DNA of 64,000 nucleotides from Faecalibacter bovis (GTDB lineage Bacteria; Bacteroidota; Bacteroidia; Flavobacteriales; Weeksellaceae): NCBI RefSeq assembly GCF_017948305.1, contig NZ_CP072842.1, positions 1,928,501 to 1,992,500 of the forward strand, read 5' to 3'. Shown piece by piece: positions 1 to 8,588 of this stretch (position 1 is its first letter; each line of letters starts with the position of its first letter). The notes under the pieces were generated by a model. It saw only the letters and a program-made list of their open reading frames with translations, ran no database searches and was not told where the DNA came from. The position numbers and the translations under genes were made by a program.

Positions 1-178
1 ACTGAATAGAGCGTAAAATAGCAGAATAACGAACAGAATAAAATTCGTCTAAGTTATTCGAGTAAATTCCTAAAAATCGAATTCTTTCCAGTAATGGTAC
101 ATTTTCATCAGCGGCCTCTTGTAATACTCTCGCATTAAATTTTAGCCAACTAATGTCTCTATTGATGTATTTTTTCAT
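1..178 (-). CDS. ppk1: Polyphosphate kinase 1, N-terminal part (cut by window edge)
   Basis: Only the first 59 codons lie in the window. The protein begins [20 protein letters not shown] and continues with [20 protein letters not shown], which is the conserved N-terminal domain of Ppk1 (INRDxSWLxFNxRVLxEA, then SNNLDEF). Ppk1 makes inorganic polyphosphate from ATP reversibly; its catalytic histidines lie further on, outside the window. The ATG at 178 directly follows the TAA of the upstream phosphatase gene (TAAATG), so the two are probably translationally coupled in one operon. Recognition is by motif only but the match is distinctive. Confidence 0.9.
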   Translation of the reverse strand, partial: MKKYINRDISWLKFNARVLQEAADENVPLLERIRFLGIYSNNLDEFYSVRYSAILRSIQ

Positions 179-661
179 TTATAATTCTTTAGGTAAGATC
201 ACGTGTTTTGTTGTTCCTCTAATAATATCATTCCAATTATCAGTCATAAATTCAATCCAAACAACGCCTGAAGTTGGAATATTAAGTATAAACTCAGATC
301 CTAAATCATATGCAATATCCGTAAATGCTGGATTATGTCCAAAAATGATTAAATGATCTAATGCATTGTCAGTTGATTTTATCCAATTTTTTAGATTAAA
401 ATGTGAAAATGTATATAATTCACTATCAAATTGAATTTCGATTTTTGGAAAAACAATTTTTTTGGTGATCTCAGCAGTTTCTTTAGCTCTTGTAGCCGTA
501 CTTGAAAAAACATGTTGAGGCTCAAAATCTAAAATTTCAGCTAATTTATTTGCAGACAAATTAGTGCGCTCAATTCCTTTTTCATTTAATGAACGAAATT
601 GATCAGAAAGACCTTCATCCCAACGACTTTTTCCGTGGCGAAATAAGATGAGTTTTTTCAT
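179..661 (-). CDS. SixA-type histidine phosphatase
   Basis: The protein belongs to the histidine phosphatase (phosphoglycerate mutase-like) superfamily. The N-terminus MKKLILFRHGKSRWD carries the RHG catalytic motif, and a second conserved histidine appears in IIFGHNPAFTD. At about 160 residues it has the short single-domain size of SixA proteins, which dephosphorylate phosphohistidine. The reading frame is open to 685, but those first eight codons do not match the family, and the RHG motif normally sits near the start, so the ATG at 661 is preferred. The stop codon abuts the start of ppk1, and a link to polyphosphate or phosphate metabolism is inferred from that. The substrate is unknown. 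Confidence 0.85.
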   Translation of the reverse strand: MKKLILFRHGKSRWDEGLSDQFRSLNEKGIERTNLSANKLAEILDFEPQHVFSSTATRAKETAEITKKIVFPKIEIQFDSELYTFSHFNLKNWIKSTDNALDHLIIFGHNPAFTDIAYDLGSEFILNIPTSGVVWIEFMTDNWNDIIRGTTKHVILPKEL

Positions 662-800
662 AGAGGTTTGAATTAAAAAAGTCACCAGTTTAACTGATGA
701 CTAAATATAGTTAATTTTAAAGTTTGTATCGCATCAAAAGGATATTTTGCGATTATCTCTGTAAATAATAACACTTTTGAGCAGTAATGTGGAAACCATT

Positions 801-1838
801 TTATTCATCTTCTGGATTTGGATCCACAAACTCTGATTTATAAAGTTTAATAAGCCATAAGAAAACAGAAAATAAAATTGGTCCGAAAATAATCCCAATA
901 AATCCAAACAAATTAATTCCTATAATTACACCAAAAATTGTAATCAAAGGATGCACATCGGCCATTTTTTTCTGAAGCATAAAACGTATTAAATTATCTG
1001 AAAGTCCTACAATTAAAAAACAATAAAGTAATAAACCAATTGCGTTTGTATTATCGCCTTGTATAAAAAGTAAAATTACTAAAGGAATATAAATTAATGC
1101 TGCACCAACAACGGGAAGCATGGAAGCAAAAATGGTAAGAATAAACCAAGTGAAAGCTTCTTCAACGCCAAAAATTAGAAATCCAATATATGCGATTATT
1201 GCCTGAATAAGAGCCGTTAATGGAACACCAATCGCGTTAGAAATAACAAGTTGGCGTAAATCGGAATTCATATTCTTTAAATTTCTTGTTTTTAGTGGTA
1301 TATGTTGATAAAATGATTGCTCTAATTTCTTGTGTTTAATCAACATAAAGTAAGCCAATAAAAATGCCACACCTAGTTGTATAAACATATCTAACGATGC
1401 ATTTAATAATGTTTGAAGAATGGTCGTTGTTACTTGTGCGAGTTTGGAAATATTATTCTCACTAAAAATGTCGATGTTGAATTGTTTGTTTAACAAATCA
1501 ATCAATTTTCTAATCTGAGCTTCAATTTTATTTGTATCATTCAACATGATCATTACCTTATTTGTTAAGGTTTGTATCAAAATATACAAGGGTAAAATAA
1601 TACAGATTGCACTGGTTATGATAAGTAGGATTACACTAACGGTTTTATTTATTTTTTTTTCTTGTGTAAGCCAATTTAGGGGATTAAATAGTAAAACATA
1701 AAGACATATTGCACCTAAAATACCTGGTATAAATGCAAATACATTTTTAAGAATTAATCCAAAAACAATTAAGATTAAGATCAAAAATCCAAGTTGTAGT
1801 AATACATTATTGGAAATGTATTGTTTATTGTTGTTCAT
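801..1838 (-). CDS. AI-2E family transporter (PerM/YdiK-type membrane protein)
   Basis: A 345-residue integral membrane protein with about eight hydrophobic segments: two near residues 14-50, one at 65-90, and a cluster from about 145 to 335. The central soluble stretch (residues 95-150) and the C-terminal pattern IFGVIIGINLFGFIGIIFGP fit the AI-2E/PerM transporter family (PF01594). Family members include AI-2 exporters and Na+/H+ antiporters, so the substrate cannot be named. It is monocistronic by position: the sixA-ppk1 unit begins 139 bases downstream and the next gene upstream is divergent. No clear terminator follows. Confidence 0.85.
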   Translation of the reverse strand: MNNNKQYISNNVLLQLGFLILILIVFGLILKNVFAFIPGILGAICLYVLLFNPLNWLTQEKKINKTVSVILLIITSAICIILPLYILIQTLTNKVMIMLNDTNKIEAQIRKLIDLLNKQFNIDIFSENNISKLAQVTTTILQTLLNASLDMFIQLGVAFLLAYFMLIKHKKLEQSFYQHIPLKTRNLKNMNSDLRQLVISNAIGVPLTALIQAIIAYIGFLIFGVEEAFTWFILTIFASMLPVVGAALIYIPLVILLFIQGDNTNAIGLLLYCFLIVGLSDNLIRFMLQKKMADVHPLITIFGVIIGINLFGFIGIIFGPILFSVFLWLIKLYKSEFVDPNPEDE

Positions 1839-2019
1839 AATGGCGGTTTTGGTTTTATTTTCATTATCAAAATCAATGCTAAATTTTATTAAAAAGCATA
1901 ATTCAAACCGTTTTAATAAAAATCAATATTCTCTATATTTAGGAAATCACATTTCTATATTAAAATTTATAAATAAATATTACTTTTAGAAATTCATATT
2001 AAACTTAAAACATTAAAAA

Positions 2020-2802
2020 ATGATACGAAGACTTTTACTTGCCACTTCATTATTTGTTTCGTCAATTAACATTGTTCAAGCTCAACAAACTTTAATTGAT
2101 AAAGTGAATTTTGATGAGAAAACGATTTTAGTTGGAATGGCTGCCGATTATAATACGGACAAATCTTACGAAAAATATAATTTCTTCATCAACGATGCGA
2201 AAAGTATTAGTGGTATAAAGTTAAATTTGGAACATGGTTATGAATTAGAAAATAAGGTAACAGATTCTAATCATTTTATGATTTATGCAATTAAAGATCG
2301 TAAAATTGTAGATCAATGGTTGGTGAATCCACGTTTATATAATGTTTTCAATAACGGGATTGCGTATTCTTTTGATGCTGATAAATTAGAGAATATAGCG
2401 AAACAATTTCCTTTTGAATATGAAATTGAATTAAAAACTTTCAAGTCAGAAAAAGAATATTTAAAAGCAAAAAAAGCGATTGATTTAGATCAAAAAGTGT
2501 TTTTATTATATGAACCAGTTTTTGATTATGAAGGTACTTTTGAAGTTTCTATAAAGAAAGATGAAACGTTTAAAACTCCGGCTGACGCTGAAACTTATTT
2601 AAGAGATTTGGTGAAACCAACAACAAAGAAAAATGTAATTATTACATATGCTTTAAATGAAAAAAACTTAAAAGATCCTTCTCAAATGACTATGATTGTG
2701 GCAGGACCTGAGGAAGTTTACAAGAAAATAAAAATTGTTGGTCACGAAAAATCAGAATGGAAACCTGAGATTTTTGAAGCAACTGTAGTTCGAAAAAAGT
2801 AA
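2020..2802 (+). CDS. Secreted protein of unknown function
   Basis: A 260-residue protein with a signal peptide (MIRRLLLATSLFVSSINIVQ, cleavage likely after AQA). The mature part is charged and soluble, with no membrane segment and no motif that I recognise. It repeats the pattern of lysine-rich helices and short strands typical of periplasmic Bacteroidota proteins. It is followed after four bases by a cytoplasmic protein gene, and then by a small membrane protein gene, so the three are probably one operon. Confidence 0.75.
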   Translation: MIRRLLLATSLFVSSINIVQAQQTLIDKVNFDEKTILVGMAADYNTDKSYEKYNFFINDAKSISGIKLNLEHGYELENKVTDSNHFMIYAIKDRKIVDQWLVNPRLYNVFNNGIAYSFDADKLENIAKQFPFEYEIELKTFKSEKEYLKAKKAIDLDQKVFLLYEPVFDYEGTFEVSIKKDETFKTPADAETYLRDLVKPTTKKNVIITYALNEKNLKDPSQMTMIVAGPEEVYKKIKIVGHEKSEWKPEIFEATVVRKK

Positions 2803-2806
2803 TGAT

Positions 2807-3388
2807 ATGAATATGAATTCAAAATTCTCAACATTGCTCCAGCAATCTAAAGTTGAGCAATCTATAATTGCAATATTTCAAGATCCTGCAGCTTCCGATT
2901 TTAGGGCTGGGTATATTGTAGATGTTAATGATGAGTTTTTCGTCATGCAACACATCTCTAAATTCGGGAAAAAAGATGGTTTAATTATAGAACCTATTTA
3001 TAAAATTCGTCGTATTGATAAAGACGATTATTGTAAATGTTTGCAATATGTTTTTGAAAATAATGCTGATTTAGATTTACAAAATGAGGTAGTTTTAAAT
3101 ATTCCAAAAGAAGAAAACTGGATTTTTCATACCCTGAATGAAATTAAAGGCGAACAAGATTATATTGTAAGAATTTCAATTAATAACGAAACTCAATTTT
3201 CTGGTTTTGTAAACGATGTAACGGACGAAGATTTTTCTTTGCGATGTATCGGAGCTGATGGTCAGGACGAAGGAAACTTGTATTTTATGATTGATGACGT
3301 TACATCTTTCCGCATTAACGATATAGAAGCCAGACGTCGTTTAATGATTTATAATTACCGTCAATCGATAGATTTTTATAACGAATAG
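2807..3388 (+). CDS. Hypothetical cytoplasmic protein
   Basis: A 193-residue soluble protein without a signal peptide, acidic, and rich in beta-strand-like segments. Two stretches have a similar layout (FRAGYIVDVNDEFFVMQHIS near residue 33 and FSGFVNDVTDEDFSLRCIG near residue 130). This suggests an internal duplication of a small beta-barrel, SH3- or Sm-like unit; that reading is inference. It lies in the middle of a three-gene cluster, four bases after the secreted protein gene and three bases before the membrane protein gene. Function unknown. Confidence 0.7.
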   Translation: MNMNSKFSTLLQQSKVEQSIIAIFQDPAASDFRAGYIVDVNDEFFVMQHISKFGKKDGLIIEPIYKIRRIDKDDYCKCLQYVFENNADLDLQNEVVLNIPKEENWIFHTLNEIKGEQDYIVRISINNETQFSGFVNDVTDEDFSLRCIGADGQDEGNLYFMIDDVTSFRINDIEARRRLMIYNYRQSIDFYNE

Positions 3389-3391
3389 CCT

Positions 3392-3628
3392 TTGGAATTA
3401 TTTATAAGATATGTTATTGCTTTCGTAATTAGTTTACTATTATTTATAGTATTTTCTATTCAAGGAGGATTATTTCTATTTGTGATTTTTTTGTTTTTCG
3501 CAGCTTGTATCGATCTGATACAATTATTAATTAACCGAAAATTTAGGTTATCAATTAAAATGTTAGTTTTCTATGTTTTTTTAAATAGTGGATATTACTT
3601 TTTGATTGATTCAGGATTATTAAGATAA
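3392..3628 (+). CDS. Small membrane protein with TTG start
   Basis: A 78-residue protein with three hydrophobic segments (residues about 5-25, 27-45 and 55-75) and almost no soluble part. There is no in-frame ATG near the front; the likely start is TTG at 3392, three bases after the preceding stop, which points to translational coupling. A strong hairpin follows directly. No family is recognised. Confidence 0.6.
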   Translation: MELFIRYVIAFVISLLLFIVFSIQGGLFLFVIFLFFAACIDLIQLLINRKFRLSIKMLVFYVFLNSGYYFLIDSGLLR

Positions 3629-3631
3629 AAA

Positions 3632-3657
3632 AAAACCTCAGATTAATCTGAGGTTTT
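3632..3657. terminator. Bidirectional terminator
   Basis: A perfect 12-bp inverted repeat (AAAACCTCAGAT, TA, ATCTGAGGTTTT) sits between two convergent genes. It is flanked by an A-run on the left and a T-rich stretch on the right, so it can end transcription in both directions. Confidence 0.85.
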
Positions 3658-3678
3658 ACTTTTTACAAAATTTGAGAT

Positions 3679-4560
3679 TTATCCATTAACGGCTTCTACA
3701 TTATCCACTACATCAGGCATCATTTGTTTTAATAAACCTTCGATTCCGTTTTTTAAAGTAGCAGTTGAAGATGGACAACCAGAACAAGCACCTTGTAATA
3801 ACATTTTGGCAGTTCTTGTTTCAACATCAAAACCAATTAATTCAATATTTCCACCATCGTTTTGTACCGCTGGCTGAACATATTCATCTAAAATAGATTT
3901 AATTTGTTCTTCAATATCTGTAAATTCTTCTCTTGGTTTTACAACAACTTCTTCAGGAGCTTCTGTTTTAAATTCGTAGAATTCTTCAAAAACAATTCCA
4001 CCAGCTTGTAAATAATTTAAGATGAAAGAACGTACGTCCATTGTCCATAAATCCCAATCTTCAGAATCATCTTTTGTTAAAGAAACATAATTTTCAGTTA
4101 GGAAAACTTCTTTAATAAATGGATATTCTTTAAAGATGGCAACAGCTAAAGGAACACCTGCCGCTTTTTCTTTATCCTTAATTTCAATAATTTCTGGAAC
4201 TAATGGTGCATTAGCAACAAATTTCATTACGGAAGGATTTGGCGTCATTTCAGCATAGACCGTATAAGGTTGTTTTTTTTGCTGATATAAAACAATTCCT
4301 TCCTCTAAATGCTCATTAACAATTTCTAATAAATCGTCTTTTACATCGTCCCAACTAACTGCATCAATTTTTTCAATCGCTACAAAATTTGCAGTGATAA
4401 ATACTTGTTTAATAAATGGTATAGTAAGTAAAACTTGTGCAAGTGGTGATTCGGTAGCAGCTGAATCTTTTGTAAATTCAACTCCACCTTGCGTTAATGT
4501 TTCGTCACAAACGAATTTTAACACATTTTCATTAGGTGTATTTTCTGTATATACTCTCAT
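3679..4560 (-). CDS. nfu: NifU/Nfu family iron-sulfur cluster carrier with duplicated N-domain
   Basis: A 293-residue protein. The C-terminal domain (about residues 210-290) has the NifU C-terminal motif LLQGACSGCPSS with its CxxC pair, which in Nfu proteins binds a 4Fe-4S cluster for transfer to apo-proteins. Upstream are two Nfu N-terminal-type domains in tandem, each beginning YTExTPNxNVLKFV or YAEMTPNPSVMKFV (near residues 4 and 102) and containing SPLAQVLL or VPLAVAIF, then PFIKxVFxTxN. Typical Nfu proteins have one such domain at most. It is divergent from the carbonic anhydrase-like gene. Confidence 0.92.
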   Translation of the reverse strand: MRVYTENTPNENVLKFVCDETLTQGGVEFTKDSAATESPLAQVLLTIPFIKQVFITANFVAIEKIDAVSWDDVKDDLLEIVNEHLEEGIVLYQQKKQPYTVYAEMTPNPSVMKFVANAPLVPEIIEIKDKEKAAGVPLAVAIFKEYPFIKEVFLTENYVSLTKDDSEDWDLWTMDVRSFILNYLQAGGIVFEEFYEFKTEAPEEVVVKPREEFTDIEEQIKSILDEYVQPAVQNDGGNIELIGFDVETRTAKMLLQGACSGCPSSTATLKNGIEGLLKQMMPDVVDNVEAVNG

Positions 4561-4620
4561 AATTGATACAAATTTATAGATTTAGTTCTATATTTTTGTT
4601 GATGTATAATAATATTTTTT

Positions 4621-5133
4621 ATGGCTATAATAAAAGAATTAAATGGTAAACAACCAATAATGGGTGAAAACTGCTTTTTAGCAGATAACGCTGTTGTTGT
4701 TGGTGACGTGCAAATGGGCAATGATTGCTCTATTTGGTTTTCGGCAGTTATTCGTGGAGATGTTCATTACATCAAAATGGGAAATAAAGTAAACATCCAG
4801 GATAATGCAACGATCCATGCAACGTATCAAAAATCACCTACCACAATTGGGAATAATGTTTCAATCGGTCATAATGCAATAGTTCATGGTTGTACCATTC
4901 ATGATAATGTATTGATCGGAATGGGAGCAATTGTAATGGATGATTGTGTAATAGAATCTAACTCTTTAATTGCTGCAGGAGCTGTTGTTACAAAAGGGAC
5001 ACATGTAAAAGAAGGTGAATTGTGGGCTGGTGTACCAGCAGTAAAAGTTAAAGATGTACCACAAAGTTTAAAAGAAGGCGAAATTGAACGTATTGCCAAT
5101 AATTATTTAATGTATAGTAGTTGGTACAAATAG
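4621..5133 (+). CDS. Gamma carbonic anhydrase-like hexapeptide protein
   Basis: A 170-residue left-handed beta-helix protein built from hexapeptide repeats (for example IGNNVSIGHNAIVHGCTIHD). Three conserved histidines of the gamma-class carbonic anhydrase/YrdA/PaaY group are visible: one in IHATYQ and two in IGHNAIVHG. These are the expected trimer-interface metal ligands. Not every family member has carbonic anhydrase activity, so the reaction is not certain. It is monocistronic, with a terminator at its end. Confidence 0.9.
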   Translation: MAIIKELNGKQPIMGENCFLADNAVVVGDVQMGNDCSIWFSAVIRGDVHYIKMGNKVNIQDNATIHATYQKSPTTIGNNVSIGHNAIVHGCTIHDNVLIGMGAIVMDDCVIESNSLIAAGAVVTKGTHVKEGELWAGVPAVKVKDVPQSLKEGEIERIANNYLMYSSWYK

Positions 5134-5159
5134 AAAAGCAGAACTTAAGTTCTGCTTTT
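5134..5159. terminator. Bidirectional terminator
   Basis: A palindrome (AAAAGCAGAACTT / AAGTTCTGCTTTT) follows the stop codon at 5133 immediately and continues into a T-run. The convergent gene on the other strand ends within its right flank. Confidence 0.85.
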
Positions 5160-5160
5160 T

Positions 5161-5508
5161 TTATATTAAATCGGGTCTTTTTGATTTTGGTAAAGTAAGG
5201 ATCACTAAATTATAGGAATCTTTAATCCATTGTTTGATTAAATCATCTTTTACATCTTCATTCACTTTTATAGTATTCCAATGTTTTTTATTCATGTGAT
5301 ATCCGGGTAAAACAGCCTGAAATTTTTCTCTCAATTCAATCGCAATTTCAGGATTACATTTAATATTGATAGATTCAAATTCGTTGATATTTGATAAACA
5401 AAACATTTTTCCAGCGATATAAAAAACCAAAGTATTTTGATCAAATGGAAATTTTTCTTCAACAGCTGGGAGCGACAAACAGAAATCTCTCAATTCTTCG
5501 ATATTCAT
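5161..5508 (-). CDS. MmcQ/YjbR family protein
   Basis: A 115-residue protein matching the MmcQ/YjbR (CyaY-fold, double-wing) family: MNIEELRDFCLSLPAVEEKF at the front, a central KMFCLSN strand, and HMNKKHWNTI in the middle, the family's HWN motif. Family members are often called DNA-binding proteins, but the cellular role is poorly known. The size is usual for the family. The stop codon lies in the T-run of the shared terminator. Confidence 0.85.
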   Translation of the reverse strand: MNIEELRDFCLSLPAVEEKFPFDQNTLVFYIAGKMFCLSNINEFESINIKCNPEIAIELREKFQAVLPGYHMNKKHWNTIKVNEDVKDDLIKQWIKDSYNLVILTLPKSKRPDLI

Positions 5509-5537
5509 ATATTGTGATTTGAATTGAAGTTAAGAAA

Positions 5538-5969
5538 TTATTGAAGATTTATTTGATCTATTTTAGGAAATGTAGATTTAATTCTCAAATTATCCATCAC
5601 ACCATCATAATTATTATCTCCGTATTCTAATCCAACTCGTATAAAAGCTTTTAAGTACTCTTGGATTTGATGAGGTAATTGAGAGGTAGTTTTGATATAA
5701 TTATCTTCACCAATTTTAAAGATGATTTGTGTTAATATATATCCTAAATTATAACAACCTGCAGCTCCACCACATTCAAATGATTGAAGATCTTTAAATG
5801 CTGAAGATTCTTGATTGAGGCAACGAATTATTATCTTTTTAAGCGTTTGATTTTTATTATAAGATTGCTGACTTAATAAGGAATCATTTATGATAATTCC
5901 ATTCACATTTGCATCTAAACAACCAAAAAATATAAAGATTGATAAAAAGATAATGTACAACGATTTCAT
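5538..5969 (-). CDS. Hypothetical lipoprotein
   Basis: A 143-residue protein with a lipoprotein signal (MKSLYIIFLSIFIFFGCLDA, lipobox FFGC). The rest is soluble, with two cysteines in a short SFECGGAAGCYNLG stretch. Its ATG overlaps the stop codon of the preceding DUF5715 gene (TAATG), so the two are translated together. Function unknown; the coupling suggests it works with the neighbouring putative cell-wall protein. Confidence 0.7.
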   Translation of the reverse strand: MKSLYIIFLSIFIFFGCLDANVNGIIINDSLLSQQSYNKNQTLKKIIIRCLNQESSAFKDLQSFECGGAAGCYNLGYILTQIIFKIGEDNYIKTTSQLPHQIQEYLKAFIRVGLEYGDNNYDGVMDNLRIKSTFPKIDQINLQ

Positions 5970-6556
5970 TATCTAATTACGATATGATAACATTTACTCA
6001 AACGTTCCTTCACAAAATAGATACGTCCTGAATTTTGAAATCCAGTTAAAATTCGATTTAATTCTTTATCTAACTGATCATTTCTACCTAATTTATGATT
6101 AAATCTAACATAAGAAATATCGAAAGAAGCACCATAATTGTGCGCACTATCATTAGAAGATGCGTTACCATTAACACCACGCAAACGATCTTGATCTTTT
6201 AACGTACGAGTAAGAGAAGTAACAACAAAGAAATTTTGACCTGTTTCTTTAACAAATTCGCGGGCAATATCACGTAAAACTTGTTGACCTTTCGGTATCA
6301 AATAACCATGACTATGCGTTAAATCGGCAACACGCCAACCATAACCACGTTGTTTTACAGCAACCAATTTTCCACGATTTACCAATTTATCTAAATGCTT
6401 TTTGTCTTTGACTAAATCAAGATTATGAGATTTAGCTGCATTTAAATGTTTTTTATACTCTTCACTTGGAGGAATGATCTTTCTTCCTTGAGCATTTGAA
6501 AATTGGAAACCTGTAATGATTAATATTAATAGTAAAAATGAAAATTTTCTATACAT
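5969..6556 (-). CDS. DUF5715 family protein, M15 peptidase-like
   Basis: A 195-residue exported protein (signal MYRKFSFLLLILIITGFQF, cleavage near SNAQ). The core has SLTRT, then SAHNYGASFDISY, and ends with CYHIVIR. The arrangement H-x6-D followed by a late H resembles the zinc ligands of M15 D,D-peptidases, which cut or trim peptidoglycan cross-links; SxHxxGxxxD is the M15 signature. Activity is inferred. A second copy lies just upstream (6634-7347), and a lipoprotein gene is coupled downstream. Confidence 0.8.
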   Translation of the reverse strand: MYRKFSFLLLILIITGFQFSNAQGRKIIPPSEEYKKHLNAAKSHNLDLVKDKKHLDKLVNRGKLVAVKQRGYGWRVADLTHSHGYLIPKGQQVLRDIAREFVKETGQNFFVVTSLTRTLKDQDRLRGVNGNASSNDSAHNYGASFDISYVRFNHKLGRNDQLDKELNRILTGFQNSGRIYFVKERLSKCYHIVIR

Positions 6557-6602
6557 TTTGCAAAAATAATAGGAAATATAAACTAATATAACCTTATCTA
6601 CG

Positions 6603-6628
6603 AAAAAATCCTACTGAAGAGTAGGATT
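6603..6628 (-). terminator. Terminator of the upstream DUF5715 gene
   Basis: The stem AATCCTACT / AGTAGGATT has a four-base loop and, on the minus strand, runs into a T-run (the A-run at 6603-6608). It separates the two DUF5715 paralogues into different transcripts. Confidence 0.75.
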
Positions 6629-6633
6629 TGTAG

Positions 6634-7347
6634 TTATTTTTTAGAAATATCTTTCAATACAGGATTAAAGTTTCTCACTGTAATGTGAAAACAGGGTTGC
6701 CTCCTTTCTTTGATAAAATAAATTTTACCATCAGCAGCGAACTCTTCTAAAATTGTTTGTAATAGTTTTTCGTTGGCATAATTTCTACCGATTTTATCGC
6801 CATATTTTGCATAAGAAATATCGAAAGAAGCTCCGTAATTATGCGAACTATCGCCTTTTGCTGCGTTACTATTTACGCGTCTTAATTTATTTTGATTTTC
6901 AAGTGTTCTTGTTAAAGAAGAAATACTTAACTCGACACCTGTTTCTTTATAAAAGATAGAAGAGATTTCTTTAAGTATTAAATAAGAAGTTTCGTTTAAA
7001 TAGGCTTTAGAGTGTGTTAATTTCTGGATTTTATATCCTTCGCCTTCTTCAGGAACAGCTAATAAATGATTTGCTAATACTAAGGAATCCATTTGTTCAT
7101 TATTCAAAATCAACGGAATATCAAAGGATTCAGCTTCGTGTAAATGATCTTCGTACGTAATTTTCTTTGCAACTTTAATCTCAACTTCAGCTAACGGGAT
7201 AGTTTCTGTTTCCGTTTCAACTGAATTTGAATTAGGGAAGTTAGAAATGTAATGATATAAATTGTTGTTGGAAACAAAAGAAGCGTCAGTTTGAGCCATC
7301 ATAAATGAACTACTCATTAATGAGATAGTTAACAGTAAATTTTTCAT
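6634..7347 (-). CDS. DUF5715 family protein, M15 peptidase-like (second copy)
   Basis: A paralogue of the next gene, with a longer N-terminal half. The start at 7347 gives MKNLLLTISLMSSSFMMAQ, a normal signal peptide; the frame is open seven codons further, but that adds a charged leader that would spoil the signal. The C-terminal core repeats the M15-like pattern: SLTRT, then SSHNYGASFDISYAKYG, then PCFHITVR. A threonine- and glutamate-rich linker (ETETETIPLAEVEIKVAKK) precedes it. Likely a periplasmic peptidoglycan hydrolase or a catalytically altered relative. Confidence 0.78.
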   Translation of the reverse strand: MKNLLLTISLMSSSFMMAQTDASFVSNNNLYHYISNFPNSNSVETETETIPLAEVEIKVAKKITYEDHLHEAESFDIPLILNNEQMDSLVLANHLLAVPEEGEGYKIQKLTHSKAYLNETSYLILKEISSIFYKETGVELSISSLTRTLENQNKLRRVNSNAAKGDSSHNYGASFDISYAKYGDKIGRNYANEKLLQTILEEFAADGKIYFIKERRQPCFHITVRNFNPVLKDISKK

Positions 7348-7368
7348 TTTCGTTTTATCTTTTTTCAA

Positions 7369-7712
7369 ACCAAGAGCAAAATTATTCCTTTTGGAATAGA
7401 AAAGTTATAATAAAAATTTAATATTATCTTAAAATTAGAAAGTTTACAGGTTATTTAGGATAAATATTAAGAGATTGATTAATATCTCGTGTTTAAAATT
7501 ACATATCCTTGAAAAATATGATTTTCAGATGTCGATAATTTAAACCAATACGAATCAGGTTTTTGAGTAGAATTGTTTATTTATAAAAATTTAACCAAAA
7601 TAAATTCAAGTCAAATCCAACCATGTTTAATTAAGATTTTCTTATAATTTTTATAAAAGAATATCACTATTTTTGTTGTTTACATTTATACAACTATTTA
7701 TCAATTTTCGAA
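7369..7712. other. Intergenic region between divergent genes
   Basis: No ORF or RNA gene is seen in these 344 bases. They are very AT-rich and hold a short ATTCC/GGAAT hairpin near 7383-7397. A TATTTTTG box about 40 bases before aguB could be the -7 element of a Bacteroidota promoter, but no TTG is placed 19 bases ahead of it. Confidence 0.4.
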
Positions 7713-8588
7713 ATGGCAAAAGTTAAAGTTGGAATGGTACAAATGACTTGTACTAAAGACAAACAAGAAAATTTAAATAAAGCGATTGAGCAAATTAGAG
7801 TAGCAGCTGCTAAAGGTGCTCAAATCGTATGTTTACAAGAATTATTTACATCATTATATTTCTGCGATGTTGAAGATTATGATAATTTCGATTTAGCAGA
7901 ATCTATTCCTGGTCCATCAACTGATGCTTTGTCAGTCGTTGCAAAAGAATTAGGCGTTGTAATTATCGCATCTTTATTTGAAAAACGTGCACAAGGTTTA
8001 TACCATAATACAACTGCAATTTTAGATGCTGATGGTGAATATTTAGGGAAATACCGTAAAATGCATATCCCAGATGATCCAGCATTCTACGAGAAATTCT
8101 ACTTCACTCCAGGTGACTTAGGTTACAAAGTATTTGATACTAAATTTGGTAAAATTGGTGTCTTAATTTGTTGGGATCAATGGTATCCAGAAGCATCTCG
8201 TATTACAGCTTTAATGGGTGCAGAAATTTTATTCTATCCAACTGCAATTGGTTGGGATACAACACAAGACGAGGAAACTAACCAAGATCAATACAACGCA
8301 TGGCAAATAATTCAACGTTCGCATGCAGTTGCAAATGGAGTTCCAGTTATTTCTGTTAACCGTTGTGGTTTTGAACAAGATGGAGCAATGAAATTTTGGG
8401 GAGGTTCATTCGCTACAAATGCGCAAGGGAAATTATTATACTTAGCTTCACATGATAATGAGGAAACTGAAGTTGTAGAATTAGATTTAAACGAATCTGA
8501 TTACTTCCGCAAGCATTGGCCATTCTTAAGAGATCGTCGTATCGAAACTTACGCTCCGATTACGAAGCGATTTATTGATGAAGATTAA
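7713..8588 (+). CDS. aguB: N-carbamoylputrescine amidase
   Basis: A 291-residue carbon-nitrogen hydrolase (nitrilase superfamily). The catalytic triad can be seen: glutamate in CLQELFTSLYF, lysine in YRKMHIPDD and cysteine in VLICWDQWYPE. The long match to the putrescine-forming branch (FYEKFYFTPGDLGYKVF) and the agmatine deiminase gene downstream identify it as AguB. It turns N-carbamoylputrescine into putrescine, CO2 and ammonia in the cytoplasm. It is the first gene of a three-gene operon, and its last codons overlap the beta-lactamase start. Confidence 0.93.
   Translation: MAKVKVGMVQMTCTKDKQENLNKAIEQIRVAAAKGAQIVCLQELFTSLYFCDVEDYDNFDLAESIPGPSTDALSVVAKELGVVIIASLFEKRAQGLYHNTTAILDADGEYLGKYRKMHIPDDPAFYEKFYFTPGDLGYKVFDTKFGKIGVLICWDQWYPEASRITALMGAEILFYPTAIGWDTTQDEETNQDQYNAWQIIQRSHAVANGVPVISVNRCGFEQDGAMKFWGGSFATNAQGKLLYLASHDNEETEVVELDLNESDYFRKHWPFLRDRRIETYAPITKRFIDED

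Noticed and set aside
7660-7712. Full promoter for aguB
   Set aside because: TATTTTTG fits the -7 element, but no TTG is at the proper distance upstream.
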